DNA from: Gilliamella sp. WF3-4
Lineage (GTDB): Bacteria > Pseudomonadota > Gammaproteobacteria > Enterobacterales > Orbaceae
Assembly (NCBI RefSeq): GCF_001690275.1
Contig: NZ_LZGW01000015.1
Location: forward strand, 1-64,000
Reading direction: 5' to 3'
DNA: 64,000 nt
Under the pieces are notes generated by a model. It saw only the letters and a program-made list of their open reading frames with translations, was not told the DNA's origin and searched no databases. This document shows, one piece after another, positions 1 through 7,981 of this stretch. A program made the translations under genes and the position numbers. Each line of letters opens with the position of its first letter. Within the stretch, counting starts at the first letter, position 1.

Positions 1-119
1 TCACGATCCTCACTATATTCACTTTGAATTGTGGTCATAGCATTCATTGCATCATTAATTCCTTGTTTATCAATTGTAGGTAGTTAATTGTTTCTTTTGC
101 TTTGTGTGCTATATTTTAA

Positions 120-470
120 CTAATTTAATTTATTAATACTTTGTAAATGCTCTAATCGTTCTAAATATTTTTCGTCTATAAGCCGATCTAAAGCTATGCT
201 TGCCGATGCCCCCCTCACGAACCAAAGATTCAAACTCATTAATTAGTTGAATTAGTAAGTCGGCATATTCTTGATTACCTTTGAATACACAATTGATTCA
301 TACACATTATTGACAGCTTGACTAACTTTTAAGGTATTTCCTAGTAACGCTAACGAAAATAATTGTATTCTTTGCATAGCAATAAATTCGCCTGCGATTT
401 GAAAGCTTTCAGTTATGAATTCTTTTTCAATATCTTCAAGTGCGGAATCAAACTCTTTCAGTATAGTCAT
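120..470 (-). pseudogene. Frameshifted small phage-type gene
   Basis: From the start at 470 the reading frame stays open for 72 residues (starting MTILKEFDSALEDIEKEF). A continuous protein can be followed further only by changing frame twice: near 283-287 (a T seems lost, giving GNQEYADLLIQLINEFESLV) and in a run of six C at 209-214 (one base too many, then ASIALDRLIDEKYLERLEHL, stop at 120-122). The restored product would be about 116 residues, mostly helical. It lies 8 bases downstream of the YlcI/YnfO-like gene and is probably co-transcribed. Function not recognised. Both breaks are at homopolymers, so real decay and sequencing error are both possible. The 119 bases before it, at the window edge, hold no gene I can define. 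Confidence 0.5.
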
Positions 471-478
471 GTTAATCC

Positions 479-652
479 TTATTTAAGTTGCTGTTTGCGT
501 TTTCGTCTTTTAATCTCTGTTTTCATTGCGTTAACAATAAACTGAGATGTGTTTTCATTAGGTTCTTTAACTGTCTCCATTTTCTCCATTATTTCGTGAG
601 GAACCCGAGCAGCTATATTTTGTGACTTATTATTTATTCTATCTGTTGGCAT
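479..652 (-). CDS. YlcI/YnfO-like small phage protein
   Basis: A 57-residue ORF starting MPTDRINNKSQNIAARVP and ending in a basic tail KRRKRKQQLK. The core (AARVPHEIMEKME, then SQFIVNAMKTEIKRRKRK) resembles the YlcI/YnfO family of small prophage proteins: a ribbon-like segment followed by two helices and a basic end, as in Arc-type DNA-binding proteins. It is read leftward, divergent from the Icd-like operon, and its start lies 16 bases from an operator-like box at 668-678. It could therefore be a regulator of the divergent promoters; that role is inferred. Family call from remembered similarity, moderately sure. Confidence 0.65.
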   Translation of the reverse strand: MPTDRINNKSQNIAARVPHEIMEKMETVKEPNENTSQFIVNAMKTEIKRRKRKQQLK

Positions 653-667
653 ATTTCACACTCCATA

Positions 668-750
668 AGTGTCGAACAGTTTATATTAATAAAAATAAAA
701 AAACAATATTGACATGTTCGACACTTGGTAATAATATCTGTTCGACACCT
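668..750 (+). promoter_or_regulatory. Sigma-70 promoter with three operator-like boxes
   Basis: A near-consensus promoter reads TTGACA at 709-714, a 17-base spacer, and TAATAT at 732-737. An 11-base box TGTTCGACACY fills the spacer (715-725) and recurs just past the -10 (739-749). The inverse copy AGTGTCGAACA lies at 668-678, in front of the divergent small gene. Box placement over the promoter and next to the divergent start is what a phage repressor operator set would show. The binding protein is unknown; the YlcI/YnfO-like protein or a regulator outside the window are candidates. Confidence 0.75.
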
Positions 751-832
751 AATTATTTTTTAGGTCCTAAAACAACAATAGCCCGAAGCGTCCTACCGCT
801 CCGAGCTATCTAACCATAAACATTACAAGGGG
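751..832 (+). promoter_or_regulatory. Structured leader of the Icd-like operon (possible C4/CI-type RNA)
   Basis: Between the promoter and the first gene the transcript can fold. There is a 12-base arm at 779-790 pairing with 797-808 (10 of 12 pairs, loop TCCTAC) and a palindrome TTAGGTCCTAA at 760-770. There is no T-run, so it is not an ordinary terminator. In phages P1 and P4 a short structured RNA made from the same transcript (C4 or CI) silences the downstream icd/kil-type genes. The position here, directly before an Icd-like gene, suggests the same arrangement. I could not identify the antisense pairing, so this is a hypothesis. Confidence 0.35.
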
Positions 833-840
833 TAATGAGT

Positions 841-1035
841 ATGGCTATTCGCAATAATACCGTATCGCCTACATTTGGGCAAAATAAAATTTTTACTTTT
901 CTAACAGTGAATACACTTCCTATATTACAACGTATTCAAGTTCGTGCCAAAACCGAGGCAGAAGCTAGAGCTATGTACGCCAAAGTCGGTGTTGAATTGA
1001 TTCTAATTATTCGTCAAATGGAGGTGGTAGCATGA
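841..1035 (+). CDS. Icd-like (host cell division inhibitor-like) small phage protein
   Basis: A 64-residue product if started at the second ATG (MAIRNNTVSPTFGQ), which lies 8 bases after AAGGGG; the ATG six bases earlier is only 2 bases from it. The C-terminal half, KTEAEARAMYAKVGVEL followed by IIRQMEVVA, resembles the conserved end of the Icd-like/Ash family found in P1, P4 and many prophages. In P1 icd inhibits host division and is held off by C4 RNA. The stop overlaps the next start (ATGA). Family call moderately sure; a toxic role is inferred from the family. Confidence 0.55.
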   Translation: MAIRNNTVSPTFGQNKIFTFLTVNTLPILQRIQVRAKTEAEARAMYAKVGVELILIIRQMEVVA

Positions 1036-1262
1036 GCAAGCAACCAATACATAACAGCTTAACTTATATCTTATCTGATGATGACTTTGAGCGTATTCAG
1101 GATAATATTGATTTTTTGCGTTTGATTGTTGATTGTGCCGGCAGTCAAGGTACCCGTAAGGATATTACCATTAATACTAATGCATTTTGCACATCCTTAG
1201 GCAAAATCGAAGATAATTTAAGAAATATTATTAATAATTTAGTTAAAACGAAAACAGCATGA
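1032..1262 (+). CDS. Hypothetical phage protein
   Basis: 76 residues, starting MSKQPIHNSLTYILSDDDFERI. It overlaps the Icd-like gene by an ATGA junction, so it is translated from the same message. No motif recognised; a mixed helical protein with an acidic first half and no membrane segment. About 285 bases follow before the Mor-like gene, without a clear gene. Confidence 0.6.
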   Translation: MSKQPIHNSLTYILSDDDFERIQDNIDFLRLIVDCAGSQGTRKDITINTNAFCTSLGKIEDNLRNIINNLVKTKTA

Positions 1263-1547
1263 TTTGATAACTGCAAATCTAAATATATCAAATGGGCTTA
1301 AATCGCATTTTAAGCCTTTTTCTATCAATTCTGCCCAAATGTATCAATCATTAATTTAATCGCTTTATAAACGTTTTATAATAATTTTTAGCGCCTATTT
1401 TTCTTTAGATTTTATTTACCCTCTATCATCTTTAACTGTTTTGATTGTTCACTATTTATCTGCCCTTGTTCATATTACATTCATTGTACGTCTGTTTAAT
1501 ATGTCCTTGTTCCAACAATTTACCTAGAAGAGGGCAATTTAATAATT

Positions 1548-1898
1548 ATGAATAGAATGGAAATTAAACGCCATGAATTATTTACTCATGTTTCAAATCA
1601 GGTTGCTAAAGAAGCACTTGATTTTGGTCTACCAGAAGAAACCGCTTCACAGTTAGGTTGTAATGTGGCAAACGCAATTGCAGAGCTTTTTGGTGGTCAA
1701 AATCTTACATTTCCCAAAGACTATGCTTTCAAAATTAGTCAACGAGATGCACAAATTTATCATGAGTTTAAAGGTAATAACTACCACGAGCTTAGCCGAA
1801 AATATCGAATGACAGAGCGAGGTATTCGCAAAGTGATTACAAGAGTAAAACAAAAAATAACGACCCCATTAGCTCAAAAGGACGCTCAAAATGCCTAA
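1548..1898 (+). CDS. Mor-family transcription activator
   Basis: 116 residues matching the Mor/C activators of Mu-like phages. There is an N-terminal dimerisation part (ETASQLGCNVANAIAELFGG), the FPKD strand motif near residue 56, then the helix-turn-helix RDAQIYHEFKGNNYHELSRK and YRMTERGIRKVITRV near residues 67-104. Mor switches on middle or late phage transcription by contacting RNA polymerase. The next gene starts 8 bases inside its 3' end, so it is likely to be the local activator of the capsid module. Confident on family, not on target. Confidence 0.85.
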   Translation: MNRMEIKRHELFTHVSNQVAKEALDFGLPEETASQLGCNVANAIAELFGGQNLTFPKDYAFKISQRDAQIYHEFKGNNYHELSRKYRMTERGIRKVITRVKQKITTPLAQKDAQNA

Positions 1899-2457
1899 AC
1901 TACGTAATTTTGAAATATTTAAACCTGGTACATTTACCGCAATGGACGGTAGAAAATTCACTTTTACTGAGCAAGATTTGCATGAAATAGCTGACAGCTA
2001 TGACCCTAATCTTTATCAAGCCAATTTAACGCTTGGGCACCCTAAAAATAATTTACCTGATTTAGGGGCAGTTCATCATGTCTACATGTACCAAGGTAAG
2101 TTGTTTGCTTGTGCTGAGTTCGCCGACGAATTAGCCGAGGCAATCCATAAAGGTACTTATAAAAATCGTTCTGCTTCGTTTTACTTACCTCATTCACCTG
2201 AAAACCCAGTAAAAGGCAAAAGATACTTACGCCATATTGGCTTTTTAGGTGCTATGCCACCAGCAGTGAAAGGGCTTGCAAGTATTGACTTTTCAGAAAG
2301 TGGATTTGGAAGCTCAATCAATTTTGCTTCGAGTGGGGAATTTATTGATTTAACAGATTATCGACATTGTGACACTCAAAACACAATACGAGTAAAACAA
2401 AAAGACGGCACAATCAAAACGGGCTTTATATGGCGCGGTGAGATTTTGTATCTATAA
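1891..2457 (+). CDS. Phage prohead protease/scaffold-like protein
   Basis: 188 residues, starting MPKLRNFEIFKPGTFTAMDG. The stretch LTLGHPKNNLPDLGAV (about residues 46-61) and the later KNRSASFYLPH (residues 91-101) and LRHIGFLGAMPPAVKG resemble head-maturation proteases and scaffolds (Mu gpI type), where a His in GHP and a Ser in an RSxSF-type motif are typical. It lies directly before the capsid gene, the usual protease-capsid order. At 188 residues it is shorter than Mu gpI, so the scaffold tail may be reduced. Family placement is an inference from motifs and context. Confidence 0.6.
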   Translation: MPKLRNFEIFKPGTFTAMDGRKFTFTEQDLHEIADSYDPNLYQANLTLGHPKNNLPDLGAVHHVYMYQGKLFACAEFADELAEAIHKGTYKNRSASFYLPHSPENPVKGKRYLRHIGFLGAMPPAVKGLASIDFSESGFGSSINFASSGEFIDLTDYRHCDTQNTIRVKQKDGTIKTGFIWRGEILYL

Positions 2458-2520
2458 CTATATCAAATCGTCGCAGGTAGTTAACTAACTTTTATTTTTA
2501 ATAACTTTGAGGATATTTAT

Positions 2521-3444
2521 ATGCAACATCCATTTACTCCAGATACATTTTTAAGTGCTATTGCACTTGCTTACCGTAACACTGATTTAATAGCAGATGA
2601 AATTATGCCACGCTCACCTGTCGATAAATATGATTTTGCATGGACAAAATATGACATAGCCGAGCGTTTTACTATTCCATCAACTCTAGTGGGACGAAAG
2701 TCTAGACCCAATCAAATCGATTATAAAACAACAGAAGAAAAATCTTCTGTTGAAGATTATGGACTTGACTCTCCTGTACCGCAAGCAGATATTGATAACG
2801 CTAAAAGTAATTACAATCCATTAGCTCATGCTGCTGAGGCAACAACCGATTTAATCTTATTAGATCGTGAAGTTCGTGTAGCCAATATGGTATTTAACCC
2901 TGAAAACTATACAACAAGCAATCAAAAAATACTATCAGGTTCAACCCAATGGAGTAATGACAGCAGTTCGCCATTAACAGATATATCCCATGCTTTGGAT
3001 TCCATGATTGTTCGAGCTAATGTATTAGTTCTTGGTAATGATGTCGCCTCGCGTTTATGTCAACACCCTAAAGTTGTTCGTGCATTTAATGGTAGTACCG
3101 GTGAAGATGGTATTGTTCCGATTGAATTTTTGCGTGAAATTTTACGTTTAGAGCAAATTTATATTGGCACTTCATGGGTTAACATGATTAAACCCGGTAA
3201 GGAACCAGTACTACAACGCGTTTGGGGTAACCACGCTTCATTGTTATATATTAATAAGAAAGCAACAACCCAAAGTGGCGTAACATGGGGATTGACTGCT
3301 CAATTTGGCGATCGTGTATCAGGAACAATCCCAGAGCCTAATATGGGGCTTCGTGGCGGTCAAATGGTTCGAGTTGGCGAATCAGTAAAAGAAATATGTG
3401 TAGCTAAACATGCTGGATATTTCTTTCAAGATGCAATTGCCTAA
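2521..3444 (+). CDS. Phage major capsid protein
   Basis: 307 residues. The pattern fits tailed-phage major capsid proteins of the type found after a GHP-motif protease: MQHPFTPDTFLSAIALAYRN, LIADEIMPRSPVDKYDFAW, a VEDYGLDSPVPQADIDNA segment, LVLGNDVASRLCQHP, and a C-terminal VKEICVAKHAGYFFQDAIA. Forms the shell (HK97-like fold expected, not shown). It follows the protease by 63 bases, and the start has GAGGATATTT upstream. No portal, terminase or tail gene accompanies it in the window, which is unusual for an intact phage. Confidence 0.75.
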   Translation: MQHPFTPDTFLSAIALAYRNTDLIADEIMPRSPVDKYDFAWTKYDIAERFTIPSTLVGRKSRPNQIDYKTTEEKSSVEDYGLDSPVPQADIDNAKSNYNPLAHAAEATTDLILLDREVRVANMVFNPENYTTSNQKILSGSTQWSNDSSSPLTDISHALDSMIVRANVLVLGNDVASRLCQHPKVVRAFNGSTGEDGIVPIEFLREILRLEQIYIGTSWVNMIKPGKEPVLQRVWGNHASLLYINKKATTQSGVTWGLTAQFGDRVSGTIPEPNMGLRGGQMVRVGESVKEICVAKHAGYFFQDAIA

Positions 3445-3470
3445 TAACTAAGTTATGGGAGTAATTATCT

Positions 3471-4067
3471 ATGAAACTACCAAAGTTAAACGGGTTATTG
3501 TCAATGAAAAAAGACATTAAAACCGTTTCTCAAATAAAAGATAACATCCAAAAGGATTTGGATATTATCCGCAATCGCATTACTTCATTGGCTAATGAGT
3601 GGGATACGATATTCTTTCAACCATTAAACAAAACTGATGCACTCAAAAAAGACTTGCTTGCAATTGATAACCTTCATTTGACATTAAAGGATAACTTAAA
3701 ATCTAATATATTGGAGCGCCATAATAGTGTCTTTGCTAATCCAAGAAAAGACCAATATTATATAAATGGTGCTTATGAAATATTGTTAAATGATAAACAA
3801 GCGAGCGAGTACCATATTGCGTTCATTGCTAATTTTTTCAAAAGCCCTTATCAAACATTGGTATTATTTAATGTTAATGAAGCAAAAAGAATTGTAACAG
3901 AGGTTTATGATTCTATTTCGGATCATGATTGGCAAGTAAAGAACGCTAGTGATATGGAAAAATCAGCTATTCGACTAAAAGAAATTCAAGCCGAACAGAA
4001 TGAACTTAAGCAACTGGAGCAGAATATTCTTGTAGAAGCACAAGAAAACAATATTAACGTCCAATAA
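3471..4067 (+). CDS. Coiled-coil hypothetical protein of the capsid module
   Basis: 198 residues, charged and mostly helical. An N-terminal helical part contains KDIKTVSQIKDNIQKDLD, a central segment YHIAFIANFFKSPYQTLVLF is more hydrophobic, and the C-terminus (AIRLKEIQAEQNELKQLEQN) is a likely coiled coil. Last gene of the module, followed at once by a strong terminator. Position after the capsid would suit a head-completion or accessory structural protein, but no family was recognised. Confidence 0.6.
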   Translation: MKLPKLNGLLSMKKDIKTVSQIKDNIQKDLDIIRNRITSLANEWDTIFFQPLNKTDALKKDLLAIDNLHLTLKDNLKSNILERHNSVFANPRKDQYYINGAYEILLNDKQASEYHIAFIANFFKSPYQTLVLFNVNEAKRIVTEVYDSISDHDWQVKNASDMEKSAIRLKEIQAEQNELKQLEQNILVEAQENNINVQ

Positions 4068-4070
4068 CCA

Positions 4071-4110
4071 CTAAGCCCAAGTAAAAATATTTGGGCTTAG
4101 TTATTTTTTA
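4071..4110 (+). terminator. Rho-independent terminator of the capsid module
   Basis: A perfect 10-base stem, CTAAGCCCAA at 4071-4080 pairing with 4091-4100, followed by TTATTTTTTA. It ends the phage-like transcript four bases after the last stop codon. Confidence 0.9.
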
Positions 4111-4501
4111 CTACTGTAGTATAATGATTCAAAAGTTTGAAATTAAAACCTAGCAATATCAGTATAAGTAATTCCTTTTCATATACAGAAAATCAAAAAT
4201 ACCTCAATTATCACAGGATTTACGCTTCAATTATCGCGTTTTGCTTCAAAAATAGAAATAACAAAATAAATGGGTAAGTGTAAGGTTAAATAAAAACTTC
4301 AATAAAATCAATTACTTTTCTGAACAACTTTTATAAGTTTAAAACCTATTTTTTAAGTGTGAAAACGAGTATAAATTTAGTCTAAAAATAACTATTTGCG
4401 GTGTTTTGTTTTGTGCCAGTTTTGGCATTATCGCTGAATATCAAAAGTTTGGAAGTTAACAACAAATAGCTTATTCAATACTAATTTATATCTATCAAAA
4501 C
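4111..4501. other. Gene-free stretch with an IS-end-like repeat
   Basis: No gene is visible. Around 4288-4330 there is an imperfect copy of a motif (AATAAAAACTTCAATAAAATC, then TTTTCTGAAC) that recurs near 27425, 30362 and, inverted, 49850 beside transposase remnants. It may be a relic transposon end marking the boundary of the phage-like element; no target duplication was found. Confidence 0.35.
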
Positions 4502-5383
4502 CTATTTTATGCTAGCTGACTTCATCATTAGTTTACTATGATACTGTCGCCGATACTCAGTTGGGGTTCGATCTGTCTTTTTTTTAAAAATCCGACAAAA
4601 ATAATTACTATCTTTAAATCCTGATGCTTGAGCAATTTCTTTTATATTTAGATCATAATCTTTCAATAGTGATTTTGCATATTCTAAGCGAATTTGATTA
4701 AGATATTCATTTAATCCTATTTTACCTTCGCGTTGAAATAGATGTGATAAGTAATTGGGCGAAATGTAAAACATATCGGCTAAAAAATCACGCGTAACAT
4801 CTTCACGAAAATGCGTATCAATGTATTGGCGAATCGCCTCAAAAAGACTGGTAGTTTTGGATGATGTTTTAATATCGACATTTAGCAAATCAAGGGTGTT
4901 GCTAAGTAAACTGTGAATAAGGTGATAAGCTGTTTTATTTTGTTTGCTCGGCTGGTTATACCGAGTTAACTCGGTCAGTGCTTGAATAATAAATGATCCA
5001 ACCCGAGGACCACGCCTTGGGATATTGGCTTGCCCATGGGGAATCAATTGTCTGCCATCCCAATGTAATAGTGTTATAGCAATTTGCTGTTTGCCAAATA
5101 AAATAGTTAATAAGGTGGATGGGGCTTGCCAAATGGGTTTGTTCCAGCTGTGAGCAGCGATATAAAGTAAATCGTTGGTTGAAAGTACTTTTTCAAGCAC
5201 GTTGCCGTCGTTATTAGCCCATAGCATTTTTTGTTTACCATCTAAGATGATCTCAATTCTAGGAAAATCGACTTGATAGGCATGTAAAGGGGCACAATTG
5301 CTGTTATTAGCGAAATAGATGTGATTGATTGTTAGCGGGTGATTGACTAACTTAGTTAATTTGTTGTTAATGAAATCTGTCAT
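4502..5383 (-). CDS. AraC-family transcriptional regulator
   Basis: 293 residues from the chosen ATG (MTDFINNKLTKLVNHP); an in-frame ATG 78 bases upstream would add a hydrophobic, unlikely leader. The N-terminal two thirds should be a cupin-like sensing domain. The C-terminus carries the double helix-turn-helix: VTRDFLADMFYISPNYLSHLF and NIKEIAQASGFKDSNYFCRIF, ending TPTEYRRQY. Read divergently from the aldolase gene 294 bases away, which it may control; no ligand can be inferred. Confidence 0.9.
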   Translation of the reverse strand: MTDFINNKLTKLVNHPLTINHIYFANNSNCAPLHAYQVDFPRIEIILDGKQKMLWANNDGNVLEKVLSTNDLLYIAAHSWNKPIWQAPSTLLTILFGKQQIAITLLHWDGRQLIPHGQANIPRRGPRVGSFIIQALTELTRYNQPSKQNKTAYHLIHSLLSNTLDLLNVDIKTSSKTTSLFEAIRQYIDTHFREDVTRDFLADMFYISPNYLSHLFQREGKIGLNEYLNQIRLEYAKSLLKDYDLNIKEIAQASGFKDSNYFCRIFKKKTDRTPTEYRRQYHSKLMMKSASIK

Positions 5384-5594
5384 AAGATTAAATTGATGAT
5401 AAATCAAGTTGTGCGCAATTGTTGAGATTATATACAGATATAAAAAATATGAAATCAACATAAATTATTTTTTATTTAATAGGCTATTTTTAATTTATGA
5501 TTGTGTGATCTAAGTCTAAATTTTTCATCTAGCGTATATAAATCCAGTAAATGGCAAAAACGTCTTCTAGGCGGTTGGGTGATTTTTTTTTACT

Positions 5595-5630
5595 ATGTTT
5601 AGTATAAAAATGATGTTTAGTATAAAAATG
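5595..5630 (+). repeat. Exact 18-bp tandem repeat in the aldolase promoter region
   Basis: The unit ATGTTTAGTATAAAAATG occurs at 5595-5612 and again at 5613-5630, 48 bases before the aldolase start. Each copy contains a TATAAA -10-like element, so the duplication places two possible -10 boxes 18 bases apart. Slippage here could alter expression. Confidence 0.8.
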
Positions 5631-5677
5631 TTGTTCTAAGTTAATAGATGATGATTGATCTGAATTAGGAGTGAACC

Positions 5678-6340
5678 ATGGAACTATATCTAGATACCGC
5701 TGATGTTACGGCCATTAAGCGTTTAGCTAAAGTGTTGCCAATTAATGGTGTAACCACCAATCCTAGTATTGTGGCAAAAGCAGGTAAGTCTATTTTTTCA
5801 TTATTGGCTGAATTACAAGACGTGCTGGGTGCTGATAAACTGTTATTTGCGCAAGTATTGTCAAGCAATGCTGACGAGATGATAAAAGAAGCGCATCAGC
5901 TAAGAAAAGCAGTGCCATCGATTGTGACAAAAATTCCCGTTAATGCGCAAGGGTTGATGGCAATCAAAGAACTCACCCTGCAAGGTATTCCAACCTTAGG
6001 TACTGCTGTTTATGGCGCAGGGCAGGGGTTTTTAGCAGCATTAGCGGGCGCTAAATATATTGCGCCTTATGTTAATCGTATTGATGCTCAAGGTGGAAGT
6101 AGCAAAGATACTGTACAAGAATTACAAAAATTGTTAGATTTGCATTGCCCACAGTCAATGGTATTAGCTGCCAGTTTTAGAACACCGAGACAAGCGTTAG
6201 ATTGTATGCTGGCTGGATGCCAATCGATTACTTTGCCCATAGATGTGGCTGAACTGTTTATTTCTGATCCAGCAGTCGATGCGACAATCACTAAGTTTGA
6301 TGACGATTGGTGTAGTGCTTTTGGTGCACTAACGTTTTAA
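5678..6340 (+). CDS. fsaA: Fructose-6-phosphate aldolase
   Basis: 220 residues, the full length of E. coli FsaA/FsaB, opening [10 protein letters not shown] with the GVTTNPSIV motif. The Schiff-base lysine is K85 in TKIPV. Catalyses reversible cleavage of fructose 6-phosphate to dihydroxyacetone and glyceraldehyde 3-phosphate; a cytosolic TIM barrel of the transaldolase family. The 220-residue length separates it from true transaldolase (~317). The start has AGGAG nine bases upstream. FsaA and FsaB cannot be told apart here. Confidence 0.92.
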   Translation: MELYLDTADVTAIKRLAKVLPINGVTTNPSIVAKAGKSIFSLLAELQDVLGADKLLFAQVLSSNADEMIKEAHQLRKAVPSIVTKIPVNAQGLMAIKELTLQGIPTLGTAVYGAGQGFLAALAGAKYIAPYVNRIDAQGGSSKDTVQELQKLLDLHCPQSMVLAASFRTPRQALDCMLAGCQSITLPIDVAELFISDPAVDATITKFDDDWCSAFGALTF

Positions 6341-6504
6341 CTTTGTTTACCTATTTTTGTTTACCTATTTTTTGACTTGAGCTTGTTTTGCTGCTTTGGC
6401 GTGGAACAAGCTGATCTGCCTTTTTCAATTGTAAAAATAGCATAACTCTAACATTTTTTATTGTATGATGATTCTTAATATTAATCACTATAAGGTGCAA
6501 TGCT

Positions 6505-7311
6505 ATGGATGAAAAAAATAATAAAATCAAAGTAAATAAAAAAGCTATTGTTAATGCATTACTCACAGTATTAAATGTTGAAAAAATCTCGCCTAGTTTT
6601 ATTCGTGTCCAATTTAGTTGTAATAAGCAAGTTGATATTAATCCTTTATGGATTTGTCCTTACTTAAAATTGTTATTTCCTGATCCTTTAACTGGTAAAA
6701 TAGAATTTTCCAAGTTTGATGATAATAATAAAATCGTTGTTGACGATAAATTACGCCGACTTATTCGTAGTTATAGTGTGCGTGAGTTTGAATGTGCTAA
6801 TAATGAGTTTTTTGTCGATTTTGCTATTCATCAGACTGGTTTAGCGTCGGTTTGGTCACAAAAAGCTAAGATTGGGGATCAAATTGGTTTGATTGGTGCT
6901 GCCAGTAAATTGCAGTTTACTGATGATTGTTTGGTGTTAATGGGGGATGTTTCAGCCATGCCAGCGATCTGTTATACGCTTGAGCATCTACCTAAAAAGC
7001 ATAAAGCTTTTGCCTTCATTGAAGTAAATCATAAAAATGATATTGTTTCATTATCAGACAATAAAGATATTGAAGTTTGTTGGCTAGTACAAAATCCAGA
7101 TAATCCCCATCAATTAATTAATGCGGTAATCAACGCTAATTTATCAAGGCAAGGTAAACTGCTGTTTTGGGGAGGAATGGAGCGCTCGCTTGCACAAGCT
7201 CTTCGCCATGCGGTTAAGGATAAATATATACATTTACCGCCGGATGCTTTTCATATTACTAGCTATTGGCGAGAAGGTTTTGCCGAAGGTGAATTTAAAC
7301 ATCGTGAATAA
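6505..7311 (+). CDS. Siderophore-interacting protein (FAD ferric-siderophore reductase)
   Basis: 268 residues of the SIP/ViuB family. An N-terminal flavin-binding barrel carries RSYSVREF (about residues 89-96). The C-terminal NAD(P)H-binding half has LVLMGDVSAMPAICYTLEHL, a GGMERSLAQALR motif and the family end SYWREGFAEGEFKH. These enzymes reduce ferric iron from siderophores in the cytosol. No transporter is adjacent, and I see no convincing Fur box upstream. The next gene, acpH, follows 17 bases downstream. Confidence 0.9.
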   Translation: MDEKNNKIKVNKKAIVNALLTVLNVEKISPSFIRVQFSCNKQVDINPLWICPYLKLLFPDPLTGKIEFSKFDDNNKIVVDDKLRRLIRSYSVREFECANNEFFVDFAIHQTGLASVWSQKAKIGDQIGLIGAASKLQFTDDCLVLMGDVSAMPAICYTLEHLPKKHKAFAFIEVNHKNDIVSLSDNKDIEVCWLVQNPDNPHQLINAVINANLSRQGKLLFWGGMERSLAQALRHAVKDKYIHLPPDAFHITSYWREGFAEGEFKHRE

Positions 7312-7328
7312 TTAGCGGTTGCTTTTTT

Positions 7329-7910
7329 ATGAATATTCTTGCTCATTTACATTTGGCCACGTTAGCACATAGCTCATTAATTGGTAATACTGTGGCCGAT
7401 TTTGTTAAAGGTGATCCGTATTTAATTTATGATACTGATATTGCTGATGGCATTATGTTGCACCGAAAAATTGATAGCTTGACTGATAACCTGCTTGAAG
7501 TTAAACAAGCTAAATTACTGTTCCGTCAATCGTATCAGCGCGTTGCTGCCATTACATTGGATATTGTATGGGATCATTTCTTGTCAAAGCATTGGGATAG
7601 TTATGGACTGTTGCCTAGTGTAGCTCAATTTAATGAAGTAACCAAAGCGCATATCCAACCATATATTAGCGCTTATCCAGTTGATTATCAGCACTTTATG
7701 AATGCGATGTGGCGTGGATTGTGGCTCGAAAATTATGCATCTCTCGATTTTGTTGGCGACGTGTTAGCTGGTATGGCACAGCGGCGACCGAAATTATATT
7801 TGCTAGAAGAAACGATTATTGATATCAAACAACATTATGGCCAATTAGAGGCGCTGTTTTTTTTGTTATATCCTAAAATTTGTTTAACAGTAAAACAAGG
7901 CATTAACTAA
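7329..7910 (+). CDS. acpH: Acyl carrier protein phosphodiesterase
   Basis: 193 residues, the size of E. coli AcpH, beginning MNILAHLHLATLAHSSLIGN. The HD-type metal residues are evident in NTVADFVKGD, the GIMLHRKID stretch (about residues 41-49) and DIVWDHFLSKHW. Hydrolyses the 4'-phosphopantetheine arm from acyl carrier protein. It probably shares a transcript with the upstream reductase and is closed by the hairpin at 7923. Confidence 0.93.
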   Translation: MNILAHLHLATLAHSSLIGNTVADFVKGDPYLIYDTDIADGIMLHRKIDSLTDNLLEVKQAKLLFRQSYQRVAAITLDIVWDHFLSKHWDSYGLLPSVAQFNEVTKAHIQPYISAYPVDYQHFMNAMWRGLWLENYASLDFVGDVLAGMAQRRPKLYLLEETIIDIKQHYGQLEALFFLLYPKICLTVKQGIN

Positions 7911-7922
7911 GTTGGATTTAGT

Positions 7923-7980
7923 GCTATCGGTTTAAGTTTTATACACTGTAGCTTAAGCCGATAGCGGTGAGTATTTTTCG
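7923..7980 (+). terminator. Terminator between converging genes
   Basis: A 14-base stem GCTATCGGTTTAAG (7923-7936) pairs perfectly with 7952-7965 apart from one G-T-type mismatch, and ATTTTTCG follows on the plus strand. Sits between convergent acpH and the hydrolase gene, so it may serve both. Confidence 0.75.
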
Positions 7981-7981
7981 A

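Noticed and set aside
779-808. tRNA-like segment (minus strand reads TAGCTCGGAGCGGTAG)
   Set aside because: It resembles a D-arm, but no acceptor stem, anticodon arm and T-arm could be fitted; treated as a hairpin of the leader.
6440-6500. Possible Fur box before the siderophore-interacting protein
   Set aside because: TATGATGATTCTTAATATT matches too few consensus positions in this AT-rich background.
6351-6566. Minus-strand 71-residue frame before the siderophore-interacting protein
   Set aside because: Its start lies inside the opposite reductase gene and the product looks like translated AT-rich spacer; no ribosome site or family.
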